DNA from: Apium graveolens
Lineage: Eukaryota > Streptophyta > Magnoliopsida > Apiales > Apiaceae
DNA: 64,000 nucleotides
Reading direction: 5' to 3'
NCBI RefSeq assembly: GCF_009905375.1
Contig: NC_133656.1
Coordinates: 237,813,996-237,877,995 of the forward strand
In this document: in pieces, positions 45,676 to 58,530 of the stretch
Numbering within the stretch: position 1 is the first letter of the stretch
How the letters are laid out: every line of letters starts with the position of its first letter
The notes under the pieces: model-generated
Databases searched by the model: none
Told to the model about the DNA's origin: nothing
The model's input: the letters and a program-made list of their open reading frames with translations, nothing else
Position numbers and translations under genes: made by a program

Positions 45676-47864
45676 TGTAATACCCCAACTTTTATGAAAA
45701 TAATTATACTTAAATATTCAACTAAAACTCCAAATTAAATCCATAATAAGAATAAGTTTCTAGTTTTCCATAAAATTCTAAAATCCGAGACAGAAATAAA
45801 GTCATCTAAGCTGAAAATAAAGCAAATCCTGGGAGACGCAGCTCCAATACAAACATAATCACTAAAATATTATTCCCAAGCAAGGTCAAATCAAGTCCAC
45901 TGTCCCAAAAGCTAAGCACCTGAAAATTTGTAAGTAATGAGCCAAGGCCCAGCAAGAAAACAATTCTACACTAGTGAATCAAGTATCATAATTTTATAAA
46001 ACAAAAATCATTTTCCAAAATCCATATGTCATAAGATATAAAAATTCCACAGCTCGCTAAGGCCACAAATACCTGGTGACACAGTATCAAAAGTTCATAA
46101 TTTCTGTCAATAATGCGCCCCTTACTAAGGTATCATAGAGTGTGCGCTCCCGAAGGCATCATAAGTAGCACTCCCTAGTAAGGTATCAAAGGCTAGTTCC
46201 GGAACTATACGCAATTACTAACTGGTTCAAAAGTCAGAGCTCACTGGGAATTCTTATTTCTAAAACAGGGTACTTGATCTATAAATTTTAAAACAAAAGC
46301 AGTGCAAAAATATTTAAAAGATTTTAAAATAAAATAAAGTGTGAAGCGTTAACTTAGCTTACTGGCTAATGATGATCCAAAATATTTCCAAGTAATTCCT
46401 ATATTTAAGTGAACCAAACAAAGATAATTACTAACCTAATTTATACAAGTAAAGCAAACACCTTAAATCCAATCTGAAAATATCATGCTAAGCAGTAATG
46501 TCACAGTCAAACATGTTAGAATTATGTTACAAAAGAACAGAGTAATTGGTTGACAACAAAATAAAACAGAGTAATAGGCTGACAACACAAAATTATAAAC
46601 AAAACAAACTTTAAGATTTTAAAACATAATTTAGATAGTGTAAAACAATAAATAAGTAATAATAGTTTTTCATTCATCAAATCAAATAAAATATTTACTA
46701 ACTCTACCATATTATATAAATTAAGTCAAATACATTAATAACACATAAATAATGTATACATAATGATGAAAATAAATATACACATACACACATTACAAGG
46801 CACATTAAACTTACAAGATGTATAACACTTTAAAAAATAAATAATAAAAATATGTGTAAATTTTACATTAACTAATATAAAATTAATAAACACATTATTA
46901 AAGTCTAGACATAACATATTTAGTATAATAACATGTCAAAACAATACCAATTCATTTTATTTTACCACTCACTAATAAATTATCTATGACTACCCAAATC
47001 GGTTAATGTATAATAATAGCAATAATGATAACAATACATAATAATAATGATATTAATAAAATATGCAGGTTAGTGAACATATTATATACAATAATATTAC
47101 AATAAAACATATCCCTGCACACGAGTATATAATTATATTCAATAACAACATAAATTATTAACCTGATACTTTGCAAACACCTACATAATTTAATAAAATC
47201 ATAAGATTTCTACCATAAATCATCTTATCTAAGATAAATTACTAATTTAAAAACATGGTACTTGAATATTTAACAAATTACATACCAAGTACATATGAAC
47301 TAATTAACAAATATCAATATCTAATAACATGTATAAATCACGTATTATTAAATCAGCAAGTATGCAAGTATTTGAAAGAACTTGACATCCATGTAAATTA
47401 AATGTATTAAAGTGAGTATAAAAAAAGGGAGAAAACATATTTTAAAAGAAAGGTAGAAGAAAACAGAGAGAATGAGGTATACTAGAGAAAGAAGATGATG
47501 TGCAAGAAATAAACTAGCTGAGACAAGTATATTTATTTACAAATTTGAGGTAGTGCCCTCCTATTATGGCGGTTAGTTATCACCCACTATTTTTAAATGA
47601 CCCATATCTTATCTCTGAATAACGTGTTGTTGTTGTTTTTTTACCAAGTAAAAATAGAAATGTAAACACATAAAATAATTTATAATTATTTTAAAGATAT
47701 TTTGAAACATAAAGAAATGTATTATTCAAATATATATATTTTTTAAGATCTTGCATATGTATGTATATGGATCCACTCAATTTAATAAATATTTAATTTT
47801 TTTACAACTACAATTAACTTAATTCATATATATATATATATAAAGAAAAATACTGGTTATTACA
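45676..47864. mobile_element. Solo LTR, 2189 bp, with 5-bp target duplication
   Basis: TGTAATACCCC at the start and TGGTTATTACA at the end form TGTAATA/TATTACA-type terminal inverted repeats. It is flanked on both sides by TACTC (45671-45675, 47865-47869). No coding domain or internal region, so it arose by LTR-LTR recombination. Length and the TGTAATACCCC start suggest a gypsy chromovirus, but the lineage is not proven. Confidence 0.85.
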
Positions 47865-47869
47865 TACTC

Positions 47870-48335
47870 GATCGATATCTTGGCTAAGACGCTCGAGTTT
47901 TTTAATAATGATTTGGATTAGTCGGACAGTGACTCAGAAAAATAAAATAGTAAAATTTGATCTAATAAAAATAATGTACTAAATATAGTATATTTCAGTA
48001 TTTGTTATCAAGTATATTTATAAAATAAATAAATTAGTACTAAAAGTTTTATTAAATTAGAAAATAATTTACACCATCATATTGGACAATTTAATTTTTA
48101 TCATGATTTTTTTCTGAATGTATTTCATTTGTGATTATGTTTTAAGAAAACATGTCATTTTTCACTAGTTTTCATATGTATTTCACTCTTATATTAATTT
48201 ACCCAATGTTTTTCCAATTTATTTCACTCACCTCACATATATAATACAAAATCCACTTAATTAACCTAAGTATTAACCATTGAGGAGTGAGACGAATTAG
48301 TATTGAATATGCTTGTTTTTTTTACCTCTTCATTT
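47870..48335. other. AT-rich DNA, nothing recognised
   Basis: Low-complexity AT-rich sequence with short direct words such as ATTTCAC; no supported frame. Confidence 0.5.
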
Positions 48336-48930
48336 TTAAACAAATAAAGATGGACATTAATCTCGCCCCGTCTGACCCCGATACGATCCCCTCCTTATTC
48401 AGGTTGGAGATTCAGGGAATTCTTAGTGGGCGGGGAACGAGGAAATTTTTATAAAAATTTCGGGAATCGTGGCAGAGTCTAAGATTAATGTCTCCCCTAC
48501 CCCGATTATGTGTGTGTATGTGTATGTATAATAGAATGTAAAATATTATTATATATTTAAAATAATCTATACTTTTCTTGATCAATTTTTTTATAATATA
48601 ATATATATTTTTTATTTTAATTTATCATTTCTTTATATTATAAATCAATTTTAATATGATTGGATGTTCAAAATTGAGATATTATTAATGTTTTTATATA
48701 ATACGAATTAGTAAATTATTTTTAATCATAAAAACTTACTAAAAAATATAAAATTATTATTTTTATATTTCCCGAATCCTGCCAGAAAATTATTATTTTT
48801 AATTATTTCCTCAATCCCGCAGGAATTCCTGGTCGGGCGGGGGGCGAAGAGGAAAAGAGTCCCCGTTCGGGGTTCCGAGTTGGTGATAGCACTTCCCGGC
48901 CCTGAAGTGACCCGATGCATATCCCTACAA
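48336..48930. mobile_element. hAT-like MITE relic with GC-rich ends
   Basis: CTCGCCCCGTCTGACCCCG near 48363 and GGGCGGGGAACGAGG near 48430 are mirrored by GGTCGGGCGGGGGGCGAAGAGG near 48832. The right end GCATATCCCTA matches the TAGGGATATGC ends of plant hAT MITEs. Target duplication unclear. Confidence 0.45.
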
Positions 48931-49319
48931 AAAAATTAATTGTTTTTGTTATAATAATATAGTTATGATTATTTTAGTGATTAGATTTATATACCTTATA
49001 ATAAGTATCCAATTTCAAAATTCACAGGATTAGCGAGAATCGAACTCTACTACAAAAAGTAATCTCTCACCACTTAAATTATCTAATACAACTTTAACAT
49101 TATGTATGAAAAGAAAAAGAAGTAAGACAATTCAGTGATGAACTTCATGACATCACATTTTCATTTATTTAAATTTATGAGATGTAATCAAATTTATAAA
49201 AATATATTATTCACTATTACATATTTGCTATGCGATTATAAAATAAAGTTAAAATAATTATTTATGTTATTCAAAATTATTTCTTTCTAGATGCAAATTC
49301 GTTCGATATAATATTTCGC

Positions 49320-49480
49320 TATATATACAAGCTCGTGCTTTACGCTAGTTTAAAATTTAAATACAAAAAAAAAAATTAAAAATAAATTATGAAAATATAC
49401 TTTATATTCATCTTAAAATACGTGCCGAGTATTGTAAAAATTTTGTAGTGAATTGAATGAGACGGAGGGATTTATCGTTC
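49320..49480. mobile_element. Stowaway-type MITE relic
   Basis: Ends AATGAGACGGAGGGATT, the inverse of the Stowaway CTCCCTCCGTC start, after CGTGCCGAGTATTGTAAAA. A similar relic, CCGAGTAATGAAAAAAATTG, lies at about 51355. Confidence 0.5.
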
Positions 49481-49554
49481 AATCTCCACTTCTATAAGCA
49501 GTACATTCGGTTATATCTGAGATTATAAAGTGCTCAACACAAAGCTAAAAAATA

Positions 49555-50172
49555 AGACTTGCATATCTCTCTATTTCACCTTTTTTGCCTCCATATGTCC
49601 CAGAAATTGTTGCCGCAATTGTTCGTGTACAAGCTTTCAATTGCTCATTCTCGTCCAACTTTGAAAGTATACTATGAGTGTACGATGATTATGCTAATAA
49701 TCTATATGCGTCTGGGGAGGTTAAAACAGACGTATAAAACTATTCCATGTGCCTATTCATCTTTCAACAAACACAAATGAGGAGACGCGTATGACAGTTT
49801 TTGTAGTAGTGAGCTTATGGTTGGATGAGATAGAGGAATTGGAAGCTCGTATACGAACCATTGCAGCTAAAGCTTCATGGATATAGAGACAAAGGAGGTG
49901 AAATACAGATATATGCAAGACTTGTTTTTCAGATTTTGTTTGGCTAAAGAAGAAATCTTTATCCTAATTTATAAGTATTTCAAAGAAGTATGCAAACTTT
50001 TAGTTTAGTATATTCGGATTATGATCTTCAATTAATGCAATATTTGTATCTCTAATCAATAAAATAATATAAATATAATCCTACGACAATACTACCATAA
50101 AATAGAAAAAAATTACTAAAATATTATTATTCTTTCAAAATGAAATAAATTCGCACACTAATAATAAGAGAA
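49555..50172 (-). repeat. Right arm of the second inverted repeat
   Basis: Inverse partner of 21540-24068 without the solo LTR. It contains the fold-back copy 2 and the words TATTTCAAAGAAGTATGCAAAC and AAATAAATTCGCACAC. It ends next to the gene A relic at 50186. Confidence 0.7.
49557..49925. mobile_element. Fold-back element, copy 2
   Basis: Starts GACTTGCATATCTCTCTATTTC and ends AGATATATGCAAGACTTG, with ACAAGC/GCTCGTATACGAACC inner stem parts. Related to 23727-24068 in inverted orientation. Confidence 0.7.
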
Positions 50173-50185
50173 ATATTAATAATAA

Positions 50186-50875
50186 CACTAATGGACTCAA
50201 ATTCAAACAAGAGAACATGAAAAAATTCAGCAAACACGTTAAGCAATTTCGCGAGTCGCGTCAAATGGAGATGGACATGGATATGATATCCCGTTCGGGT
50301 GCACTAAATATCAACAATGGAGAATTAAAATGTTAAACCTAAATATATAATTAGGATCATTTTATACGATATTATCAAGATTACATAATAACTGAAATAT
50401 GGAAAAGAACCTGATTTCATGACGATATATTTGAATACAGATTGTGGGATTTAATCTTCCGCAGACTTTAATCAGCCTCTAGTCGTATCTCATTCGAATT
50501 GATGGGAATAGAATAGAGTAGAGATTGTGAATAGTCTCGGGGGACCAAGTCTCTATTATGTCCTTTAGTAGTCCAATTATACCACATTAACCCTAATCAG
50601 ACTTCTATTAAGTATTACATATTACGAATCCCATATCACATAACATGTTATTGAACCATTTATTTTACATCACTTAATTATTTCAAATATAGAATAAATA
50701 TTAATTATAACTGTATATAATTTGTAAGCCCGTATATTATAAATGTAATAAAATATTCTAACACAAGGAGAAGTATATTAGAGAATGTTATTATATAGTT
50801 GCTCTTATCTTTTCATATTGTCGGTTAAACTCGTAACACATGTAAATGCGGAGAAAATGGAGTGATTCCAGTAGC
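50186..50875 (+). pseudogene. Relic of gene A last exon, split by a solo LTR
   Basis: 50186-50330 matches the last exon from GGACTC..ATTCAAA through AAGCAATTTCGCGAGT to ATCAACAATGGAGAA. 50764-50875 continues from CAAGGAG.AAGTAT through GAATGTTATTATATAGTTGC to the stop and 3' UTR (GTAAATGCGGAGAA). Frame is lost. Begins where the fragment at 12593-12700 ends. Confidence 0.85.
50331..50763. mobile_element. Solo LTR, 433 bp, inside the gene A relic
   Basis: Begins TGTTAAACC and ends TTCTAACA. The gene A homology stops and resumes at its borders. Flanks TAAAA (50326-50330) and CAAGG (50764-50768) fit one 5-bp duplication altered by three transitions; A1/A2 read CAAGG there. Size and ends are copia-like. 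Confidence 0.72.
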
Positions 50876-51580
50876 GAATTCATAAATAAATTTTCAGGAA
50901 GATGCCTACTATATTTGTGAAAATACTCTTAACATTTTTTAATTGTTAGGGGCACTTTAATATATTTTCAAAAAATTAATGATAAAAAAACTTAAAATTT
51001 TGTTTTAGGGGACACATGTCCCCGTGCCTCGCTTACTAGATCCTCCCTCACTCGGACAAAAATAATAATAAGGAATGAGCGTCTGGGAGACTGGGACATA
51101 CGATTTTTACCGGAAAGACAAATGCTAAAGTCCAATGGTTTAAACCATACCTCCTATGTCCCACTAGATTGTATATATAAGGGAACGGAGACTCGACACA
51201 CATTTTAATACTTTTCTAAAATATAGTTTTGTAAATGATTTTTATTTATTTTTTCTTCTGAATAAAAATTTAATTTTTAAATTTTAATAAAAAAAAGAAA
51301 AATTAAAAAATAAATTATGAAATTATATTTTATATTCATTTTAAAATGTGTGTCGAGTAATGAAAAAAATTGTATACAATTAAATAAGACATATGAAATA
51401 CAGTTTACGAGAGTGCATATATTTAATAATTTATGATTAATTATTATACGAAACTGTTGTAGGAAGGTTCTAATATATTAACATATAAAAAACCATATCC
51501 CTTTCAGTTGATATTGATAGGCCATCATCGTTCAGTTTTTACCTATACATGTCACGTTGGAGATTGCTTAATTTTATAAA
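50876..51580. other. Intergenic DNA with Stowaway-type debris
   Basis: About 51125-51380 resembles the inverted-repeat type seen at 21118 (CCTATGTCCCACTAGATTG, GGGAACGGAGACTCGACACAC). No gene. Confidence 0.4.
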
Positions 51581-51589
51581 TAAGAGCAT

Positions 51590-51900
51590 CTTCAACGGTT
51601 GACATCTCTCAAAAGGTGTCAATTTTACCACATAATCAAGGATGTCATTTTTTAAATTCTCTCTCTTTCATATCATTTTTAGCACTTTTATTTTAAAAAT
51701 ACTTCAATGATTGGCACCCCAAGATTTCAACTTGAGTAGTTCAATAAAAAATGCATAATAGAATAAATTAAAGCAATGATATTTTATACGTCATTGGACT
51801 CACATTGGAACCATAAATGAAGTTGGCACCCTACTTAATGGGATGCCAACTTTTGGCACCCATGCCAACTCATTTGACACCCCAATTTTATCTCTCAACT
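51590..51900. mobile_element. MITE with GAGCATCTTCAACGG start
   Basis: AAGAGCATCTTCAACGGTTG at the left is typical of plant PIF/Harbinger- or Mutator-type MITEs. Inside are GGCACC/GGTGTC words, and it ends CACCCCAATTTTATCTCTC. Confidence 0.45.
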
Positions 51901-51902
51901 AG

Positions 51903-52184
51903 ACCTGACAATTCGTTCGTGTCGTGTATTTTCGTGTTTCATGTACTTAAAGGTGAAACACAAAACCGACATGTTTAGAGTTCGTATACTTTCGTGTTCG
52001 TATAGTTTCGTTTTGTGTCGTGTTTTCGTGTAAAATTGAATATTAATATTAATTATAATAAATAAATAAAAATATAACTTTTTGGTTAATTATTTTACGA
52101 AATATATTAAAAATATATATTTAGATCACATTTATATACATATTATAAAATTAAACAATTGTTTTTAAAATAAAGATGCATATA
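51903..52184. mobile_element. hAT-like relic with TTCGTGT repeats
   Basis: GACCTGACAATTCGTTCGTG followed by five to six TTCGTGT words up to 52030, a pattern of plant hAT MITE ends (GACACGAACACGA). AT-rich DNA follows to the LTR at 52185. Confidence 0.4.
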
Positions 52185-52785
52185 TGTTAGATATATTTGT
52201 GATGTCATGTCTAATAATGATTTGTGTTTAGTTTTCAGATCTTGACTAACAGGACAAATCAGGACTTAACTGGAAATTAGTACTTATACTGAAGTCAGAA
52301 CTTAAGATATCAGAACTTAAGTTATCAAAACTTAAGATATCAGAAGATAATATCAGGACTTAAGAAGACTTTCAGATAAGGAAGACGGCTGATTGAAAGG
52401 AAAGAAGATCAAGATTAAAACAAGATGAGATATGCATGGAGAAGAATTCTATGAAGAATAGAAGACTTGGAAGAAGAGATAACTAATTGATATATTTTAG
52501 GATACAGAATTATATTCGATATCAATTTGAAAATTATCTTGTAACTGTGTGTCTATATAAACACAGCATAGGGTTTACACTATAAGTGTTATCTTAATCG
52601 AGAATATTATTCATTGTAACCCTAACAACTCTCGTGATATTTGATCATCACTGAGAGAGAACGGTTCCATTATAATACTGTTTTATTAATAAGATTATTC
52701 TGTGTTTCATACTTGTGTTCTTAATTCAATTTGATTGTACTATACACTGTATTCAACCCCCTTCTACAGTGTGTGTGACCTAACA
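52185..52785 (+). repeat. 5' LTR of Sire-B, 601 bp
   Basis: TGTTAGATATATTTG...GACCTAACA followed by AG and the primer site. Internal CAGAACTTAAG(A/T)TATC words repeat four times near 52300-52345. TGTCTATATAAACACAGC near 52550 is the likely TATA box. Confidence 0.85.
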
Positions 52786-52787
52786 AG

Positions 52788-52800
52788 TGGTATCAGAGCC
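52788..52800 (+). other. Primer-binding site of Sire-B
   Basis: TGGTATCAGAGCC, complementary to initiator tRNA-Met. Confidence 0.9.
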
Positions 52801-52840
52801 TATCTGTTAACACATATACTGTAAAGATCTAAAATCAATC

Positions 52841-55800
52841 ATGTCTGGTCAATCAAAAACACAAGACTCTGAAAAGAAGCTTTCCAGGAAAAGTGGAAGT
52901 CCTAAAAAAAAGGGCTCAAAAAGACTGAAGTCAAATGAGGAAAGTCTGACAAAGGCAATATCTCTCCTGATTGCAAGAAAAACCATGCAGACACTTCAGA
53001 TTCTGAAAAAGAGGTAAACTATGCCCTAATGGCAAATTCTGATAGCAGTCCTGAAACTGCTGAATTAAAGGTACCTCAATCAACTCTTGCTTTTGATACT
53101 GATGATATTACTGAGTTGAGATCTTATCTTAAAACCATATTCACTAGTTATAGAGATCAGACTTTAACATGTGATAGGTTAACTTCTGAAAATCTGGCTT
53201 TTAAGAAAATGAATGATTATTTAGAAAATGAGTTAGTTATGTTCCACTAAACTCAGAAAGAAAGAGATGATGCTTTTTATGTTAGAGATGAAGTGTTAAA
53301 ATTGAATCAATCTCTAAAAACTGAGTTAGAAAAGGAAAGAGAGATTATCAAGACTTGGACTAACTCTGGCAGAGCAACTCAGGATATACTAAGTAGTGGA
53401 AACTAGAAAGAGGGCTTAGGTTATGGAGATGATAAAAGTGAAACAGGAACTGAACAAGTTAAGCCAATTAATGTTAAACAGACTAATAAGCCAAAGGTAA
53501 ATCCTGTTAAGTTTGTAGCTGTAAAATATGATATTGATAAATCAGAAGTTAAAGAGAAATTAACTTTTGACAAACCAAAACAGGATAAGCCAGCTGAAGT
53601 TAACATAGGCTTAATGACAAGGAAGCAGCTTAAATATAAGCTGAAAGAGATTAAGAATGTAAACAAGGTAAAGCCACCTAGGAAAAATAGGAATGAAAAG
53701 GAAGGTGTGAATAAAAGCAATAATTATAAGCCTGTTCCTAATGCTCCTAGAAAGAGATGTCATAACTGTGGAAATTCTAACCATCTGGCTTTTTTTTGCA
53801 GGAAGAATAAAAATATAAACTCCTTACCTTCTAAGTCAGGAGTTAAGAGTCAGTCTGTTAGGTTTAAGCCACAAAATCCTTGTTTTCATTGTGGTAGTTT
53901 GTGGCATTCCATTTATACTTGTAAGGAATATCATAGTTTATACTATGATTATTATCAAATAAAACATTCTTTAAAGAAAGTTAGCATTATTTCTTCTAGT
54001 GTAAGTTCTGATGCAAAGTCTGATACTGTAAATTCTAATAAGAAAAATGTTAACATAAACTCTGATGTTAAATCCACTGCAGATGTTAACAAACTTAATA
54101 AGGCCAAAGGATCCAAGCAAGTCCGGATCCTTAAAACTAATCATTAGTGGTCTTTATGATTGCAGGGCAACAGGAAAAATATCCTAGTTCTTGATAGTGG
54201 TTGTTCAGGACATATGACTGGAAATAAAGCCCCGCTATCAGACTTTGTGGAAAAAGCTGGCCCAGGAGTTTCTTATGGAGATGGCAACATGGGAAAAACT
54301 CTGGGATATGGCAATATCAATCTTGAGAATGTCATCATTGAAAAAGTAGCTCTAGTCTCAGGACTTAAACACAATCTGCTGAGTGTTAGTCAAATCTGTG
54401 ACAGAGGTTATCATGTGGATTTCTTTGAAGAACACGGTGAAGTTGTAAGCAAATCTACAGGCAAAGTTGTTCAAAAGGGATACAGGCATGGTAACATTTA
54501 TGAAGCCAAGCTTTTAACAAGTTCCGATGGTTCTGCAATCTGACTGTTAAGCAGAGCATCAATTGAAGAAAGCTGGGATTGGCACAAGAAACTCTCTCAT
54601 TTAAATTTTAACAAGATAAATGAACTAGTCAAGAAAGATCTTGTGAGAGGACTGCCAAAATCAGTATTTGCTCCTGATGGCCTTTGTGATTCATGTCAAA
54701 AGGCAAAACAAAGAAAATCTTCATTCAAGAGCAAGACTGAATCTTTAATTCTTGAGCCTTATCACCTACTACATGTTGATCTATTTTTTCCAGTAAATGT
54801 CATGTCTATTGCAAAGAAGAAATATGCTATGGTCATAGTAGATGAGTTTACCAGATACACATGGATGTATTTCTTGCACACAAAAAGTGAAACTGCATCT
54901 ATCTTGATTGATCATGTCAAATAACTGGATAAATTGGTCAAAGACTTTGTGAAAAGCATTAGAAGTGATAATGGCACTGAGTTCAAGAATTTGATCATGG
55001 AAGAGTTCTGCAAAGACCATGGAATAAAGCAAGAATTTTCTGCTCCTGGAACTCCACAGCAAAATGGATTTGTTGAAAGAAAGAATAGAACTCTTATTGA
55101 AGCTGCACGAACTATGCTTGATGAAGTAAAGTTACCAACCTACTTTTGGGCTGAAGCTGTGCAGACTGCTTGTTTTACTCAGAATGCAACACTTATCAAC
55201 AAGCATGGAAAAACACCATATGAGATGGTGAAGAAAAAGAAGCCAAATCTGAAGTACTTTCATGTATTTGGATGCAAGTGTTTTGTTCTAAAGACTCATC
55301 TTGAATAGCTATCCAAATTTGATCTAAAAGCTGATGAAGGAATTTTGTTGGATATCCGCTTTCCACAAAAGCCTTCAGAGTCTACAATTTAAGAACAAGG
55401 GTTGTCATGGAATCTATCAATGTCTCTTTTGATGATAAGAAGATTACCGTACTTGAAGATTTCAATGATCATGATCAATTGAGATTTGAGAATGAAGTTT
55501 TAAATTCTGATTCTGTAAATTCTGATAGTCTAAATCCTGATACTGCAAACTCTGATGGGTTAAACTCTGATGTTATTGAAACTGTGGTGATTACGCCAAA
55601 GGAAAATACACCTGTGCAGGGGGAGCATATTGAAGATCCAACCACATCTCAAGAAGCATCAGAACCTAGAACAGGCTCTTCAAGTTCTGATTCATCAAGT
55701 TCTGATGGGCCAAGTTCTGATAATTCTGTAAACTCAAATTCTGAAGGATCCAACTCAAAGAGCATAATTTCAGGGGGAGCATCAGAAAATATTGATGGAG

Positions 55801-56405
55801 ACAACATGGATCATGGGGGAGCGTCCAGTTCTAGAGATCACCTTCCATCAGCAAGTGGACTAAATCACACACACCTGATCTAATTATTGGAGATCCTAAA
55901 GCAGGTGTTATAACTAGAACAGCAACATCAAATGAATGTCTCTATCATTCTTTTCTTTCTCAGACTGAACCAAAGAACAAGTGGAAGCTGCCAATTTCTT
56001 GGAGGCAGATTAGTTTCTTGGTTTAGCAAGAAACAAAAGTCAATTTCCACATCAACTGCAGAGGCAGAGTACATTGTTGCAGGAAGCTGTTATGCACAGA
56101 TTCTTTGGATGAAGAATCAGTTACTGGATTATGGGTTAGAATTTTCTAAAATCCCTATTTACTGTGATAATCAAAGTGCTATTTCTATGACAGGTAATCC
56201 AGTACAACACTCTATGACAAAGCACATCAACATTAGGTACCACTTCATAAGGGAGCATGTGATGGAAGGTACTGTGGAATTGCATTTTATTCCAACAGAT
56301 CAACAACTAGCAGATATCTTCACTAAACCACTATGTGAAGCTACTTTTACAAGATTGGTAAATAAACTTGGAATGGTTTCAGGTTCTTTCTCTAAATTTG
56401 CTTAG
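52841..56405 (+). pseudogene. Sire-B gag-pol remnant without reverse transcriptase
   Basis: The ATG at 52841 (MSGQSKTQDSEKKL) is followed by a gag lacking its usual core, a coiled-coil segment, two zinc knuckles (CHNCGNSNHLAFFC, CFHCGSLWHSIYTC; 53758-53930), protease (LDSGCSGHMTG, 54189), GAG-pre-integrase (WHKKLSHLNF), integrase (HVDLFFP, RSDNGTEF, NGFVERKNR) and a linker with about ten (L/V)NSD/SSD repeats (55497-55760). Sequence then jumps from SQTEPKN to [10 protein letters not shown] near 55973, removing about 1.1 kb of RT and early RNase H compared with Sire-A. RNase H ends ADIFTKPL... with the stop at 56403-56405. Stops at 53248, 53404, 54145, 54541, 54922, 55306 and 55390 add further damage. 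Confidence 0.9.
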
Positions 56406-57810
56406 TTTATGTTCTGATACATCAAACCTTATGATCAGTATTTACAGATATTACTATCTTTATGTAATTTGTGCTTAAATTGAAATTTTCCTAAGTGCTG
56501 ATTGTTGTCTGATGTGAATTTCTAAACTCTGATAGTGATATGAATGTTTATGTGACTATTCAATCCAATAAGGATAACTGTGCACAAGATTCTGACCTAG
56601 TAGTCTCTAATATACTAAAGATCCCATGTTTGAAGTAATTGTTTATGTGGAAATCTTTTAACACTATCAAATTCTGATATTGAGCTTGGTTAGGTTTACT
56701 TTGTGTATCTTATTACTAAGTCAAAAACTAGAATAGTGCTTCTTATCTGTTAAGTTCTGATGTTGATAAATCTGATGGATGTACTAAGTGCTAATAAGCC
56801 TCACTTATCAAAAGAAAAAGAAAAAAATAAATATCAGGTACTCCTTTGAGATACAGAGAAAAATGTATGTGGAAGGGAAGACCCAAGTGCATTGGTGGTA
56901 TTAAGTAATATGCATTAGAAAAGCAAAATAAAATTTTCTTGGTGACTTTTCACATTCTCTGATTACTGGAGAAATACTCTGATAAAAGCATAAATTCTGA
57001 TAGCAGTTGTGACTCACTTACACTGAGAAGCCACTGTGAAAAGGAATGTTAAAAAATGCATAAAATGAGCACAAAACAGTTGAGGTGGACTCATGCATGA
57101 ACTCATTCTATAGTAGACTTCAGACTAATGGCAGATTTTGAGCAAAGTTCTTAGTTATGCCTTATTTCTAAGATGTACTGAAGTGAATCAGACTTTACTC
57201 TTTGTCTGATATTTAGCTTAAAGCACACACTTACACTCCATATGAATGATGAAAATTACTGCGTTGATCAATGTTGTTTTAGATGAACAGTTTAAGTGTC
57301 AGTTGCATAAATTCTGAGGACAAGTTCTGATGGAAGTTCTGATGATTAAGTTCTGAAGAAACCATATCAGTATTTCTGTGAAGAATTACAGAAATAAACA
57401 TTCACTTTTTGAGTACAGAAGTCATATTCTGATGACCTTTAAATTCTGATAATAATCAAGTTCTGATGCTTACGTGGCAGTATTTATTTACCTATTTTAT
57501 TTTTGGTCACTACTTGAACGGTTATATTTTATCAGAATATTGGATTACGTGAGATAAAACAGTAATAATCATTTGTTTAGTGGCAACAGTTTTTTTGAAA
57601 AACTGCATGTGCATAGTAATCATTACTTATTTACCGTGTCCATTAACTTCTGTCTTAACTACTGCATGGCTGACAAGTGTAAAGTTTGTTCCACTTCTTA
57701 ATAACTGTTGTCACGTGGAGTGTCTAAGTAAAAGAGATAAAAGATTTTCAAATCTTTTATTTATATTTCTAATCTATACTCTCTCTCTTTTTCTTCCTGT
57801 TATGTTTGGC
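56406..57810 (+). other. Noncoding 3' part of Sire-B with TTCTGAT words
   Basis: AAATTCTGAT, AAGTTCTGAT and close variants recur more than ten times between 56660 and 57470; the same words encode the NSD repeats upstream. The last 300 bases are pyrimidine-rich (ACTCTCTCTCTTTTTCTTCC), like the leader of the second ORF in Sire-A, but the ORF itself is missing. Confidence 0.6.
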
Positions 57811-57888
57811 CGTAGATGTCATCTTCATTTCTTCAAATACACATATCATTTTATTTTATTAAATCGCAACTTCTGGGTGCAATTCTGA
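57811..57888 (+). pseudogene. Last 26 codons of the SGS3-like gene, right arm
   Basis: Encodes the same Cys/His/Phe-rich tail as 17910-17989 (RCHLHFFKYTYHFILL) and stops at 57886-57888. The rest of the gene is absent because the duplication breaks here. Confidence 0.85.
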
Positions 57889-58324
57889 CTAGAAAATTTG
57901 ATCAATTTTAGGTAAGTTACCCTGATTTCTCGAAACATCAAGAGCACGTTTTCATGAACTTACAGTTGGAAATGCAACAGGGGTGAAATATTCTTCTAGA
58001 GCAGAGGACAGTCAAAGCAGTTTTTTTTTCAGGTTTATCAGATTGCATTGATAAGGATTTTATTAGTCGGAACTTTTGTCTTACTGGATATAGACGAGTG
58101 TGATGCATGATTATGAATTTGGTAGTTTGGACCATTCTGCCGACCAATTAAAGTTGCTTGCTATTATATTTGTTAAGTTTATGATGGAATTTTACTTTTT
58201 ATTAATATGTTTATAGTTCAATGGATGCCAAGGTATGTTAGTGGACAGGTACTACTTCTAAAATCCACTGTATCAGTCTGATCTTCTCTCTGAAAGATAG
58301 CTATTCCTGCCTGTTGAGTAGAGT

Positions 58325-58530
58325 AGTTGATGGTGTAAACCTTATTTACCCAGACTCTTCATTTTGCTTCGAGTACCCGTGTCGGATACTCGACACTCGG
58401 ACATAGATATGGACACTTGTACACTTATTTTAGGCCAAAAACATGTAAATTTTTCAGAATATTGCCGAGTCCAATACTTGGATACGAACCCGTGTCCGAC
58501 ATCCATACCCGAGTCCGGGTAACATAGGTG
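58325..58530. mobile_element. Fold-back MITE, right-arm copy
   Basis: Same GTGTCGGA/TCCGACA element as 17266-17460, carried along with the duplication; a few substitutions. Confidence 0.55.

Larger units (their letters stand above)
52185..57810 (+). mobile_element. Second Sirevirus (Sire-B), truncated at the 3' end, RT deleted
   Basis: 5' LTR 52185-52785, primer site, degraded gag, protease, integrase, then an abrupt jump near 55973 into RNase H, and a noncoding 3' part. No second ORF and no 3' LTR; the element stops at 57810, where the inverted gene copy begins. Diverged from Sire-A but of the same group. Confidence 0.88.
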
